Shown: positions 1 through 7,711 of the stretch, piece by piece
Numbering within the stretch: position 1 is the stretch's first letter
How the letters are laid out: the number at the start of each line of letters is the position of its first letter
Translations under genes and position numbers: made by a program
The notes under the pieces: model-generated
The model's input: only the letters and a program-made list of their open reading frames with translations
Database searches by the model: none
Told to the model about the DNA's origin: nothing
Assembly: GCA_029244985.1 (NCBI GenBank)
Contig: JAQWQD010000041.1
Location: 62,001-126,000 of the forward strand
Origin: Gammaproteobacteria bacterium
GTDB taxonomy: Bacteria; Pseudomonadota; Gammaproteobacteria; Pseudomonadales; Pseudohongiellaceae
Direction: 5' to 3'
Length of the DNA: 64,000 nucleotides

Positions 1-319
1 TCAAAAACCCTTCGACTAGTTTGTTGTTACTGCCATTTTGAATCTGCAATTGAGGCGTTTGACCGAGTGCTCTATTAAATGAAGCCTTTATCAAAATTCT
101 TGATTCATTGACTGCTGGCAATAAGTGCCTGACGATTCCGGAATCCCAATCTTCTTCAAATGGATTTAGATCCTGTTGTGCGGCGAGCTTTTGCCAAGGC
201 CAGGCAGACATCCAAGCACCAGCCATTCCGCCAGCACTAGCGCGCAGAAATTCCCGCCGTTTCACGCGGGGTAAGTACAAATCTTGTTTAGTCTGATTTT
301 TATCCTTTCTTTTAGTCAT
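1..319 (-). CDS. Tat-exported protein, N-terminal fragment (possibly PhoD-like metallophosphatase)
   Basis: The reading frame opens with ATG at 319-317 and runs off the left edge, so only about 106 residues are visible. A twin-arginine signal is clear: a basic N-terminus, then R-R-E-F-L-R-A-S-A near residues 21-29, a short hydrophobic stretch and a likely cleavage near A-A-Q-Q. The mature part begins N-P-F-E-E-D-W and continues with R-H-L-L-P-A-V-N-E-S-R-I-L-I-K-A-S-F, which resembles the start of some PhoD-type alkaline phosphatases. That resemblance is from memory and weak. Export by Tat suggests a cofactor- or metal-containing periplasmic enzyme. It is co-directional with the PQQ-propeller gene upstream, 125 bases away. 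Confidence 0.6.
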   Translation of the reverse strand, partial: MTKRKDKNQTKQDLYLPRVKRREFLRASAGGMAGAWMSAWPWQKLAAQQDLNPFEEDWDSGIVRHLLPAVNESRILIKASFNRALGQTPQLQIQNGSNNKLVEGFL

Positions 320-444
320 GAATTACCTAAACTTTCCAAATGGTAAACTTTGAAGCAGCAATATAAATTAATTTTGAGTCAAGCTTATAAATATAGTACT
401 TATTCTATCCATCCTTCTTATTTAAATGCTATTCGATAAAAGCG

Positions 445-2121
445 TTATTCCGCTGGCTTGAAGGCCAGTAATACATTGCCGGGCACTTGACGGAACTGAC
501 CATATCCGGAACCAACAAACACCATGCCCGATCCTGCGGCAATAGAATGACTGTCAATCGAGCCTCCATAACCTTCAACGCCATTAACAGTTTCATAATC
601 CTTCACTGTGTCAAATTGGAAAATCAGTTCGCCTGAACCCGAGTTGAATACGAACAATCGTCCATCGAGCCCGCCAGTGATGACTGCTCCATCCACAGAT
701 AGTGGCGTGGCAGAGAAACCATAGAGCGATTCGCAACGTCTAAGCCGTTCGCTGCGCTGGTCATTGCATTCAGGCTGGGCTTCGTAGAACCAGCTTGGCT
801 CTCCTGTACCAACAAAATAACTATAGAGCCCCGGGCGGCTATTTCCATTCATACCCCCAGGATCGTTGATAGTCATAAAAGCGCGCTCAGAATCCATGGC
901 GATACCCCAGTGATTGCCGCCCAACGCTGTTCCTTCTCCGACGCGTTGATTCCAGACCAGCGCACCTGTCTCGGGGTTCAACGCCCAAAGATCACCAGAT
1001 TTCTGACCAGCAATAAGCAACTCCCCCTCATCTGTTCCTACTAAAATAGCAGGTCCGCCAAAATCGAAATCCACAGAGTTAGTGTCCTCTAGAATGATGC
1101 AGTTTGGACCACGAGCGCTGCAGCCGAAATTCCACATATCATTCTCGAGCGCCTGAAAAACCCAGTTTGCCTCGCCTGTCTCAATATCCAGGGCAATAAT
1201 TGCATCACTAGTATTGGTGGTAGGATGCGAAGTATTTTCACCGGTTGTGACATAAACCTGAGCACGCTTTGCATCAATGGTAGGTGTAGTCCAGATGGGT
1301 GCGCCTGAGGGGCCACGTTGTTTGACGCCAGTGGAGCTGAGCTGTCCAGTGTATTCAGCGGCTGGCATAGTGTGGTATTCCCATAGCTTTTCACCCGTGT
1401 GTACATTCAGTGCAGTGACAGCGCCGTGATTCTCACAGCATTCATAGTTTGGATTGCCCCCAGTAATAACACCAGAACCAGAAACTGGTACGATAATTTT
1501 ATCTTCGTGAATAACAGGTGTGCCAGTCAGCATTCCCTGATTATTCGAAGCTTGTCCACTCGCGATCCAAATCAGCTCGCCAGTTTTTGCATCAACGGTA
1601 TGAACCATGCCTCCTGAATCGGTAAACACCAGCATCCGCAAGTCATCGATTTCTGAATAGGCCAAAGAAGAGCGGAGGCGCGAGTCTGCTTCATAGACCC
1701 ATTTAGCACACCCATTGTTGGTATCCAGTGCAAAGACCCGGCCTGAATCAGTAGCAGAATAAAAAATAGTTGAGCCAATAATCACCGGAGCGGCGCGTAA
1801 ACCCGAGGTGTCAGGGAAAGCGACCACCCAAGCCAATTCCAAATTAGATAAATCGGCCGTAGAAAGGCCTGCCTGTGCTGCGTCTAGATGGCGCGGGTTA
1901 TTTCCATCAGATTGAGTAAAAGTGAAGGAAGGTGCCTGATCAAGGTTTATCACACGATTATCTACCGCACACATAGTGTCAGCCACCCAGTCATCAATCT
2001 CGCCGTGCGCGGTCTGTTCCTGAGCCAAGTTTGGCTGAGTAGCGGCAAGTGCAATAGTAAGTAGCGCGGCTATGGAAAAATAAGGTTTAAGATTTGATTG
2101 AAGATGAAAGTAAAAAAACAT
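445..2121 (-). CDS. Exported PQQ-binding-like beta-propeller dehydrogenase, PVA-dehydrogenase type, without heme domain
   Basis: This 558-residue protein has a Sec signal peptide (hydrophobic stretch about residues 14-30, cleavage near L-A-Q-E). The rest is an eight-bladed PQQ propeller with repeated W-motif blades such as V-F-A-L-D-T-N-N-G and G-E-L-I-W-I-A. An adjacent cysteine pair (C228-C229, in N-Y-E-C-C-E-N) matches the vicinal disulfide region of quinoprotein alcohol dehydrogenases. The G-P-S-G-A-P-I-W and G-E-N-T-S motifs resemble polyvinyl-alcohol dehydrogenase. Unlike its relative at 19124-20989 it has no CxxCH cytochrome domain, so electrons would have to leave to a separate carrier. 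It is expected in the periplasm. The substrate is unknown; PVA-type activity is a family label, not a demonstrated function. Confidence 0.85.
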   Translation of the reverse strand: MFFYFHLQSNLKPYFSIAALLTIALAATQPNLAQEQTAHGEIDDWVADTMCAVDNRVINLDQAPSFTFTQSDGNNPRHLDAAQAGLSTADLSNLELAWVVAFPDTSGLRAAPVIIGSTIFYSATDSGRVFALDTNNGCAKWVYEADSRLRSSLAYSEIDDLRMLVFTDSGGMVHTVDAKTGELIWIASGQASNNQGMLTGTPVIHEDKIIVPVSGSGVITGGNPNYECCENHGAVTALNVHTGEKLWEYHTMPAAEYTGQLSSTGVKQRGPSGAPIWTTPTIDAKRAQVYVTTGENTSHPTTNTSDAIIALDIETGEANWVFQALENDMWNFGCSARGPNCIILEDTNSVDFDFGGPAILVGTDEGELLIAGQKSGDLWALNPETGALVWNQRVGEGTALGGNHWGIAMDSERAFMTINDPGGMNGNSRPGLYSYFVGTGEPSWFYEAQPECNDQRSERLRRCESLYGFSATPLSVDGAVITGGLDGRLFVFNSGSGELIFQFDTVKDYETVNGVEGYGGSIDSHSIAAGSGMVFVGSGYGQFRQVPGNVLLAFKPAE

Positions 2122-2466
2122 AAGTAGTGCCCATTCGGTAAATGTTAACTGTTAATTCCTATGCTGCGAGAATCCACATTTGAGTAGCCACCTCATTCGG
2201 ATGCTAATACAGAACATCAAAAATACAATAATTATTCACATTGTGCGAATCCAGCTTTGAATCAAATTAACAAGGAACTTTAATAACTCATTTTGCATTA
2301 AATATCAGGTCTATTTTTGTTTGTGGATTACATAGGCCTTCAATTCTTATCCCTTTTAAGCGCTGACTTGTCGATTATACGTGTAGGGCAACTACTGATG
2401 ATTGATTTAATGTTAGGCTCAAAAATGCATAAAAACTTCTGATTCTATTTAGAGGACACATAAATC
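2122..2466. other. Divergent intergenic region, AT-rich
   Basis: These 345 bases lie between the minus-strand PQQ gene and the plus-strand small repeat protein, so they must hold two divergent promoters. I see no convincing pair of -35 and -10 boxes, no strong hairpin and no additional ORF with a ribosome binding site. The plus-strand gene has a GAGGA ribosome binding site at about 2452-2456. Confidence 0.5.
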
Positions 2467-2859
2467 ATGGAAATTATGAGAAAAATTTTAGCAATAACTT
2501 TAATTGGTGTTTTTTTGCAAACCTCTATGGCGCAGAATCAAGAAGCAACTGAAGCCCTCCAAGAAATTGCAAGTATCGTAATTTCAATAAATCATTTCCC
2601 ATCTGATGAAAATAAAACTGTATTGGAAAGAATTTCTGGCAACAACAACCTACCGCAGGGTATACGTCTTATTGCAAGCTCTGTATCTGATATACAGCAC
2701 TCTCCGAATGAGCAGGGCAAGCAAGTAATGTCTCAGATTCAAGCAGCTGCTGGAGCTCCAGAGGCTATAAAGTCACTAGCGGCAATTATTGCAAACTTCA
2801 ACCACACAGCAAGCGATGAAGAGAAAGCGTCACTTGCACTGTTATTTCAATTACCGTAA
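2467..2859 (+). CDS. Small secreted protein built from three tandem ~35-residue repeats
   Basis: The protein has 130 residues and a Sec signal peptide (about residues 5-22, cleavage after S-M-A). The mature part is three copies of one unit in register every 35 residues, starting near residues 33, 68 and 103. Each copy has a short helix, then I-N-H, I-Q-H or F-N-H, then P-S-D-E-N-K, P-N-E-Q-G-K or A-S-D-E-E-K, then a second helix. The conserved His and the S/N-D/E-E/Q-x-K turn stand out. It is probably an all-helical periplasmic or secreted protein. I do not recognise a family. A GAGGA ribosome binding site precedes ATG 2467; an in-frame ATG at 2476 is the alternative start. Confidence 0.7.
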   Translation: MEIMRKILAITLIGVFLQTSMAQNQEATEALQEIASIVISINHFPSDENKTVLERISGNNNLPQGIRLIASSVSDIQHSPNEQGKQVMSQIQAAAGAPEAIKSLAAIIANFNHTASDEEKASLALLFQLP

Positions 2860-2974
2860 TTAGCTTCATAGATAAGTTCTTAGTTGATAACTTACTTTAA
2901 TTAGCGTGGCTATTAAAAAGCTCCGAAATCAATAGCGAAGGGTTTCTTTTTTAGAAACGTTGGTAAGCAAAATT

Positions 2975-3531
2975 ATGACCCGTATCAGTTCTAATTTTAT
3001 GCAAAAGCTATTATTTGTATGTGTAACCCTAGTACTACTTTCGGTTTCACTACTTGGTTCTCTTGCAATAAAAGCACAGTTTTCTGACGGGCCGTCTGTG
3101 CTATTCAGCGGCGGCCCGCTCATTGCAGGCGAATGGTGATTGGACAGGAGCCAGACTGGAGTTTCGTTCGCAATATTAGAACCTTCGAGCTACAACTCAT
3201 AAACCCAGCCAACTCAAGAACGCTTTGGATTGTAGAACATGATGGCAAACTCTATTTAAATTCTAATTAGATGGGTGGTTTACGACAACGTCTATGGAAG
3301 AGGTGGCCAGAACAAGCAGAACGAGATGGTCGCGCGATAATGCGTATTGAAGGCAAACGCTACCAACGTAATTTGGTGAGAATAAAGACAGGCCCCATTG
3401 TTGGGCATATCACCCAGGAATTTACCGAAAAGTACCCAATTGAGATGACAGCTGCCGAAGTTGAGGCGGAAGAGCTTTGGCTTTTCGAACTGGCACCGCG
3501 GAACCCGAAAACTCATGGAGGCTTAAGATGA
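2975..3531 (+). pseudogene. Broken gene for a membrane-anchored small protein (one frameshift, one amber stop)
   Basis: The first segment (2975-3139) encodes a hydrophobic N-terminal anchor followed by S-G-G-P-L-I-A-G-E-W and then hits TGA at 3137-3139. The conserved-looking continuation (E-P-D-W-S-F-V-R, then D-G-K-L-Y) is in the next frame from 3136. That frame stops at TAG 3268-3270 and resumes directly as M-G-G-L-R-Q-R-L-W-K-R-W-P, then D-G-R-A-I-M-R-I-E-G-K-R-Y. One missing G near 3134-3138 and one Tyr-to-TAG change would restore a single protein of about 185 residues. From memory, related proteobacterial proteins read S-G-Y-M where this one has S-N-stop-M. The C-terminal D-G-x(3)-R-I-x(4)-Y pattern resembles the proteins at 9506-10009 and 29608-30114. 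Assembly error is the alternative explanation. Confidence 0.6.
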
Positions 3532-3650
3532 AGTCTTCCTACAAGAAATTAGGGATTTTCTTAATTGTGCTTATGCTTATTATTATTGTTCCAGGAATTG
3601 GAAATATCATTGAGCGTTTGCTATTACTATTTCTCGCTTCGCTAGGATAG
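3528..3650 (+). CDS. 40-residue single-span membrane protein
   Basis: ATG at 3528 overlaps the TGA that ends the broken gene (ATGA, 3528-3531), the usual arrangement of translational coupling. The product is a basic N-terminus (M-K-S-S-Y-K-K) followed by one long hydrophobic segment rich in Leu and Ile, a P-G-I-G-N turn and a second hydrophobic stretch. No family is recognised. If the upstream gene is truly decayed, this small gene may be losing its translation as well. Confidence 0.4.
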   Translation: MKSSYKKLGIFLIVLMLIIIVPGIGNIIERLLLLFLASLG

Positions 3651-3693
3651 TCTGACACTTATTGTTAAAGGCGATTTATTTTTCTGGCATCTT

Positions 3694-4308
3694 TTAAATG
3701 GCTTTCATTTTTCGCTGATAGCTTTTTAACCATGAGAACCATCCAAAGAAGATAATGACTATATACACAGCAAACAGTATTGCGGTGAAATAAAGCTCAC
3801 GATCGAGATAGAGATAAATTGAAACTAAATCAATTGCCAGCCAATAGATCCAATTCTCTAATATCTTGCGCGCCACCATGAAGGTAGTAACAACACTTCC
3901 CCAAGTCGTCAGGGAATCCATATAAGGTAATTGAGCGTCTGTCCCTGAATGCAGAAGATGTCCTGATATAAAGGTAAAAAAAACAATAAGAGCTAAGGCT
4001 CCTGCATGTTGTTGCATACTCCACATAGAGATCGGCAAGGTCGTCGAGCTGTCACTAGGAAGTTTCCACTGATACCAGCCGAAAACTGCCATAACAAGAT
4101 AGTAAACTTGTAAACCAGACTCCATGTATAGTTTAGCGCCCCAAAAAATATACAAGAAAATGAGTGCAGAAATACCTGCCGCAAGCCAGCAAAGGATATT
4201 TGTTTTGACTGCAAGAAGCAGGTAGACAATTGCAAATATTACCGCGGTCAATTCCAACAAAGAATTCTGTAGGAATTGTTCACTGACGGTGTTAAAAAGT
4301 TCAATCAC
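3694..4308 (-). CDS. pnuC: PnuC-family permease, probably a thiamine transporter (PnuT)
   Basis: This inner-membrane protein of about 204 residues has seven or so hydrophobic segments and PnuC-type motifs: the Y-Y-L-V-M-A-V-F-G-W-Y-Q-W segment, then N-W-I-Y-W-L-A-I-D and Y-F-T-A-I-L-F-A-V-Y near the C-terminus. PnuC proteins are facilitators for vitamin precursors and depend on intracellular phosphorylation. Those under TPP riboswitches are assigned as thiamine transporters (PnuT). Here it is the third gene behind a TPP riboswitch, so thiamine is the likely substrate. I prefer the GTG start at 4308, overlapping the end of the upstream gene by 8 bases and giving the usual M-I-E-L-F start. The same frame is open to an ATG at 4347. 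Confidence 0.85.
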   Translation of the reverse strand: MIELFNTVSEQFLQNSLLELTAVIFAIVYLLLAVKTNILCWLAAGISALIFLYIFWGAKLYMESGLQVYYLVMAVFGWYQWKLPSDSSTTLPISMWSMQQHAGALALIVFFTFISGHLLHSGTDAQLPYMDSLTTWGSVVTTFMVARKILENWIYWLAIDLVSIYLYLDRELYFTAILFAVYIVIIFFGWFSWLKSYQRKMKAI

Positions 4309-4591
4309 TAGACAGACCCCGAAGATCGCCTCCCAAAAATTTGACAACCAAAATACTCTTCTCGTACTGCTCCCAGCTTAGCCTAATTTCAATCTTCAAA
4401 AGCTCCATTATCTGCTCATAGTCACCAAGCAGCTGTGTCGAAAAATCATTGCGTACTACCGCGATCGCAGGGTATTGCTGAACTCTCTCGATAAATTCAT
4501 TGATGGCAGGAATATGCTCGTCTGCCAAGGGATAAAGGCTAATATCAACTGACGCTTCCATAGCTATCGACCTTCTAGCTGTTGTGTTCAT
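4301..4591 (-). CDS. YkoF/MTH1187-like thiamine-binding protein
   Basis: This 96-residue cytoplasmic protein begins with a beta strand, V-D-I-S-L-Y-P-L, followed by I-P-A-I-N-E-F-I. The pattern is typical of the thiamine/HMP-binding YkoF-type ferredoxin-like fold, which has one domain in MTH1187-like proteins. Its start ATG overlaps the stop of the TonB receptor (ATGA, 4588-4591), and its end overlaps the permease gene, so the three genes form one operon. An in-frame ATG at 4561 has a better ribosome binding site (AGAAGG) and may be the true start. The role is probably binding or buffering thiamine after uptake. Confidence 0.8.
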   Translation of the reverse strand: MNTTARRSIAMEASVDISLYPLADEHIPAINEFIERVQQYPAIAVVRNDFSTQLLGDYEQIMELLKIEIRLSWEQYEKSILVVKFLGGDLRGLSSD

Positions 4592-6672
4592 AACTGTACT
4601 TCATAGGTAACACCGATTATTCGAGGTTCACCGAATTGAAGATAAGGTTCAGGCGCGTAGCCTTTTCTTGGGTCATTGCCGAACTCCCCAAAAAAGAACC
4701 CTCTAACAGCATAATCTTGATCAGCAAGATTACGACCCCAAAGGCTTAGGCTCCATCGTTCGGTAGAATAACGGACCCTCATATTCAATAATTCATAAGG
4801 ATCGCTTTGCACGTGATGGCTATCGGAAAAATAAAAATCGTCTTTAGCATCAAGGGTGACTGCGATAGACCAGGCGCCCACATTGTAGTCAATGGCCAGA
4901 TGCGCCATATAGCCTGGGGCATGGGCTTGATCACGCCCTGATAAATCCTGATTTTTCGAATTCAGGAAAGAGTCGAACGTTGCATCCAGCAACCCTAAAC
5001 TGGCTGTGAGGCCCAGTCGCTCGGAGGGATACCAAACTGCTTCAAACTCCGCACCATTATTCGTTCCTTCCGCGGCATTGCCTATGAAATCGATGAATTC
5101 TGTGCTGCCGTTAGCACGAATTCTGCCAGTCGAACTCTTTACTTGCTGCTCGTTTCGGTCATCATGAAACAAAGCTGCTTTCAAATGCAAAGTGTTATCA
5201 AGCAAATTCGATTTCATACCTAGCTCATATTCAATAAGGAATTCTTCGCCGAATTCTCGTAAATCTACATCTAATGTTCCGTCGGTGTTAAAACCTCCGG
5301 CCTTATAGCCACGAGCAATGCTGACGTAGGCCATACTACTCGAATTGAATAAGTACTTGATTGCGACTCGACCACCCCAGAGGGTTTCAGCGGGTGAAAA
5401 GCTAAGCAGTTCTGAGTCTCGATAAGTCGTGTCGCGCTTCTCTACTCTTATGCCTGTTTCCAAAGTCAGTTTTTCTCTAAGCATCGAATCCAATTGAAAG
5501 AAGGCCGCGGCAGTATCAAAAGCATAATTACTATAAAAATCTGAAGTCAGATAGGTGTACTCTCGCCGTAACCCCTCGTCATTATTGAGTGTGTGCACAC
5601 CGAACAGCCAATCAGTAGAATTGGAAAATAGCCGACTACTGTCATTCGACAAAAACCTCAGCTCCAGACTACGGGTTTTCCGGTTGCGGATATAATTATC
5701 TTGCGACATGTATCCATCTGGGTGAATTCCCGCAAAGGTCCAGTCCTCGTCGTAGCCATATTCCATATCTGAATCAGCAAGACTCACGATGAATTTCAAA
5801 TCAAAATTATTCAGCTGCCAGGTACTATCAATTGCTAATGCATCAGATTCTTGCTGATCCTTTCCCGGCTCGTCAGAAAGAGTTGTGCGTGAATTATCCA
5901 GCGTAAATGCATCATACCCGTTGTCGATGCTCACGTGAGACAAAGTAAGATCTAATCTCCAATTGGAAGACAATTCTGCGTTTAGCTTTCCTCGAATTGA
6001 TAGCTCGTCCTGTGCATTATTTTTCTTCGTTCGCAGATAGTCATTTTCATAGTAGCCATCGGAACGATGGCTCTCCATGGCTAACCGCCCGCTTACCATT
6101 TCAGACATTGGTCCAGTAAGCATTGCTCCAATTGTTTTTGTATTGAAGTCTGCAGCTCCGACTTTCAAATTTGCTCCAAACTGATCCTGCGGGTCATGAG
6201 TCTTGATGTTGATCAGGCCAGCCAACGCATTAGCACCGTATCTCGTTCCTTGAGGCCCCCGCAGTACTTCAACCTGCTCAACATCCAGCATGGTGGCAAT
6301 AGTAGCAGCTCCGCTGAAGTCTACATTGTCCACCAAAAACCCGACCGAGGGATTGATTGGCGCTGCAAATTGACTCCTCTCACCGATCCCCCGAATCTGA
6401 AAAAAGCGTGCTCGATTGGAACCAGCAGCATAATTAAGGTTGGGGATGGCATTCACTAGCTCCTCAAAATGTTGAGCTGCTCTAGATTTTATGATCTCCT
6501 CCGTCATCACTGTGATACTGGTTGGTGTGCTCAATTCATTTCGATCCCTAAAATCTGCGGTAACGATAATTTCTTCAATCGTATTTTCTGCGGCGACAGA
6601 AAGACTCTGCGTGAACCCCAGGCAGCAAAATAGGTATAAGGTGATATATAGTTTGTAACGAGAATCAAACAT
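4588..6672 (-). CDS. TonB-dependent outer-membrane receptor, predicted thiamine uptake
   Basis: This protein of about 694 residues has a signal peptide (cleavage near S-V-A-A-E), a TonB-box-like segment I-E-E-I-I-V-T-A and a plug domain with R-G-I-G-E-R and V-E-V-L-R-G-P-Q-G-T-R-Y-G-A-N-A-L. A 22-strand barrel follows, ending in an aromatic-rich C-terminus (G-V-T-Y-E-V-Q-L). ATG 6672 is chosen because GGAGAG lies 4 bases upstream; a TTG further upstream is in frame but has no such site. The TPP riboswitch directly ahead of it and the two thiamine-related genes overlapping behind it argue that its ligand is thiamine or a thiamine precursor or phosphate. Confidence 0.9.
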   Translation of the reverse strand: MFDSRYKLYITLYLFCCLGFTQSLSVAAENTIEEIIVTADFRDRNELSTPTSITVMTEEIIKSRAAQHFEELVNAIPNLNYAAGSNRARFFQIRGIGERSQFAAPINPSVGFLVDNVDFSGAATIATMLDVEQVEVLRGPQGTRYGANALAGLINIKTHDPQDQFGANLKVGAADFNTKTIGAMLTGPMSEMVSGRLAMESHRSDGYYENDYLRTKKNNAQDELSIRGKLNAELSSNWRLDLTLSHVSIDNGYDAFTLDNSRTTLSDEPGKDQQESDALAIDSTWQLNNFDLKFIVSLADSDMEYGYDEDWTFAGIHPDGYMSQDNYIRNRKTRSLELRFLSNDSSRLFSNSTDWLFGVHTLNNDEGLRREYTYLTSDFYSNYAFDTAAAFFQLDSMLREKLTLETGIRVEKRDTTYRDSELLSFSPAETLWGGRVAIKYLFNSSSMAYVSIARGYKAGGFNTDGTLDVDLREFGEEFLIEYELGMKSNLLDNTLHLKAALFHDDRNEQQVKSSTGRIRANGSTEFIDFIGNAAEGTNNGAEFEAVWYPSERLGLTASLGLLDATFDSFLNSKNQDLSGRDQAHAPGYMAHLAIDYNVGAWSIAVTLDAKDDFYFSDSHHVQSDPYELLNMRVRYSTERWSLSLWGRNLADQDYAVRGFFFGEFGNDPRKGYAPEPYLQFGEPRIIGVTYEVQL

Positions 6673-6740
6673 GAGTCTCTCCAAAAATTTAATTTAAGAG
6701 ACCCGGCGCTGTTAGGACGTGTGATGAGATGTGGAATGCA

Positions 6741-6828
6741 TCCTTTTCCTACGCCGGTATTAACCGGATCAGGTTCTAGGGTTAACTGGCGTACCAGAGT
6801 CTCAGGTCAATTGACCACCCCTAAGGAA
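6741..6828 (-). promoter_or_regulatory. TPP riboswitch (THI element)
   Basis: Read on the minus strand, the element has all the usual TPP aptamer blocks in order: A-GGGGTG, a self-complementary hairpin GGTCAATTGACC, CTGAGA, then GAACCTGATCCGGTTAATACC followed by GGCGTAGGAAA. The closing P1 helix pairs TTCCTT (6828-6823) with the A/G-rich AAAAGGA at the 3' end. It sits about 70 bases ahead of the TonB receptor start. It is expected to reduce expression of the receptor, binding protein and permease when thiamine pyrophosphate is plentiful. Confidence 0.95.
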
Positions 6829-6927
6829 CAGGGCGAAGTATAACAATTAGCTAAGCCAATAGTTATAAAGAGATTCATTTATCCAGCTTTTTATATAGTA
6901 TTTAACTAAGAATAGGGTTCTTGGATC

Positions 6928-7479
6928 ATGGAGCTTGGCATAAGAGTTAATTTAATGAGCACTGAAATCATAGTTATTACAGGCCCTGAATCTTCCGGGA
7001 AGACCACGCTAGCTGGCCAACTCTCTAATTCCTGGAAAACACCTCTTGTTCCAGAAATAGCCAGAGATTACCTCAAAGAAAAGATTTATTACCAGAAATC
7101 TGATTTGTTAAAAATTGCCAAGCAACAGCATAAAAAGGAACAAGCACTTCTTTCTCATTCGCCAGAAAAACTAGTTTGCGACACAGATTTGCTTGTTATC
7201 ATGATCTGGAGCGAAGTTAAGTATGGCCACTGTGACCAGTGGATTTGTAAAACTTTTGAGAACAACATCAATCAACAGTCTTCGACCAGACATTATTTCT
7301 TGTGTGATTCTAAAATTCCCTGGCAAACTGATCCCCTTCGAGAAAATCCACACGACCGGAATGAGTTATTCAATCTGTACCTTAGAAAACTTAAGGAATA
7401 TGACCTGGACCATTGCGTCGTAAAAGGCAATCCCCAGGAACGTTTGCAGCAAATTCTTAATCGTTCGGATTCAAGATAA
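6928..7479 (+). CDS. NadR-like P-loop kinase, predicted thiamine kinase
   Basis: This 183-residue AAA_28/NadR-type P-loop protein has Walker A G-P-E-S-S-G-K-T-T at residues 19-27, P-E-I-A-R-D-Y typical of the NadR kinase domain, and C-D-T-D-L-L as the Walker B-like acidic segment. NadR kinase domains phosphorylate nicotinamide riboside. Stand-alone forms next to PnuT under thiamine control are predicted to phosphorylate thiamine and trap it. This gene is divergent from the riboswitch operon and not itself behind the riboswitch. The start is uncertain: ATG 6928 or ATG 6955 (M-S-T-E), neither with a strong ribosome binding site. Confidence 0.75.
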   Translation: MELGIRVNLMSTEIIVITGPESSGKTTLAGQLSNSWKTPLVPEIARDYLKEKIYYQKSDLLKIAKQQHKKEQALLSHSPEKLVCDTDLLVIMIWSEVKYGHCDQWICKTFENNINQQSSTRHYFLCDSKIPWQTDPLRENPHDRNELFNLYLRKLKEYDLDHCVVKGNPQERLQQILNRSDSR

Positions 7480-7711
7480 TCCTAGCAAATGAGGAATGAC
7501 ACGAACAAGAGTCCCTTGGATGCAGTTATAGCTCTCCCGAAAGAATCGTAGAACGACTAAATCGAAAAAACGGTAGCACTATAAATAGAATCTAATTAAT
7601 GGACCAGAGATTACTACTCAATAAATCAAGGTTCTTTTTATAGGTTCAGAAATTTGGCCTACCCCTGTTTTCTGGTATTCTTGCGGACCTTATTAATTAT
7701 TAATATGTATC

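Noticed and set aside
3137-3139. TGA read as selenocysteine in the broken gene
   Set aside because: The conserved sequence continues in a different frame after this point and no SECIS-like hairpin is evident, so a frameshift is the better explanation.
3271-3531. Independent 86-residue gene starting at ATG 3271
   Set aside because: It lacks a ribosome binding site and begins mid-domain directly after the amber codon. It is the last part of the broken gene.
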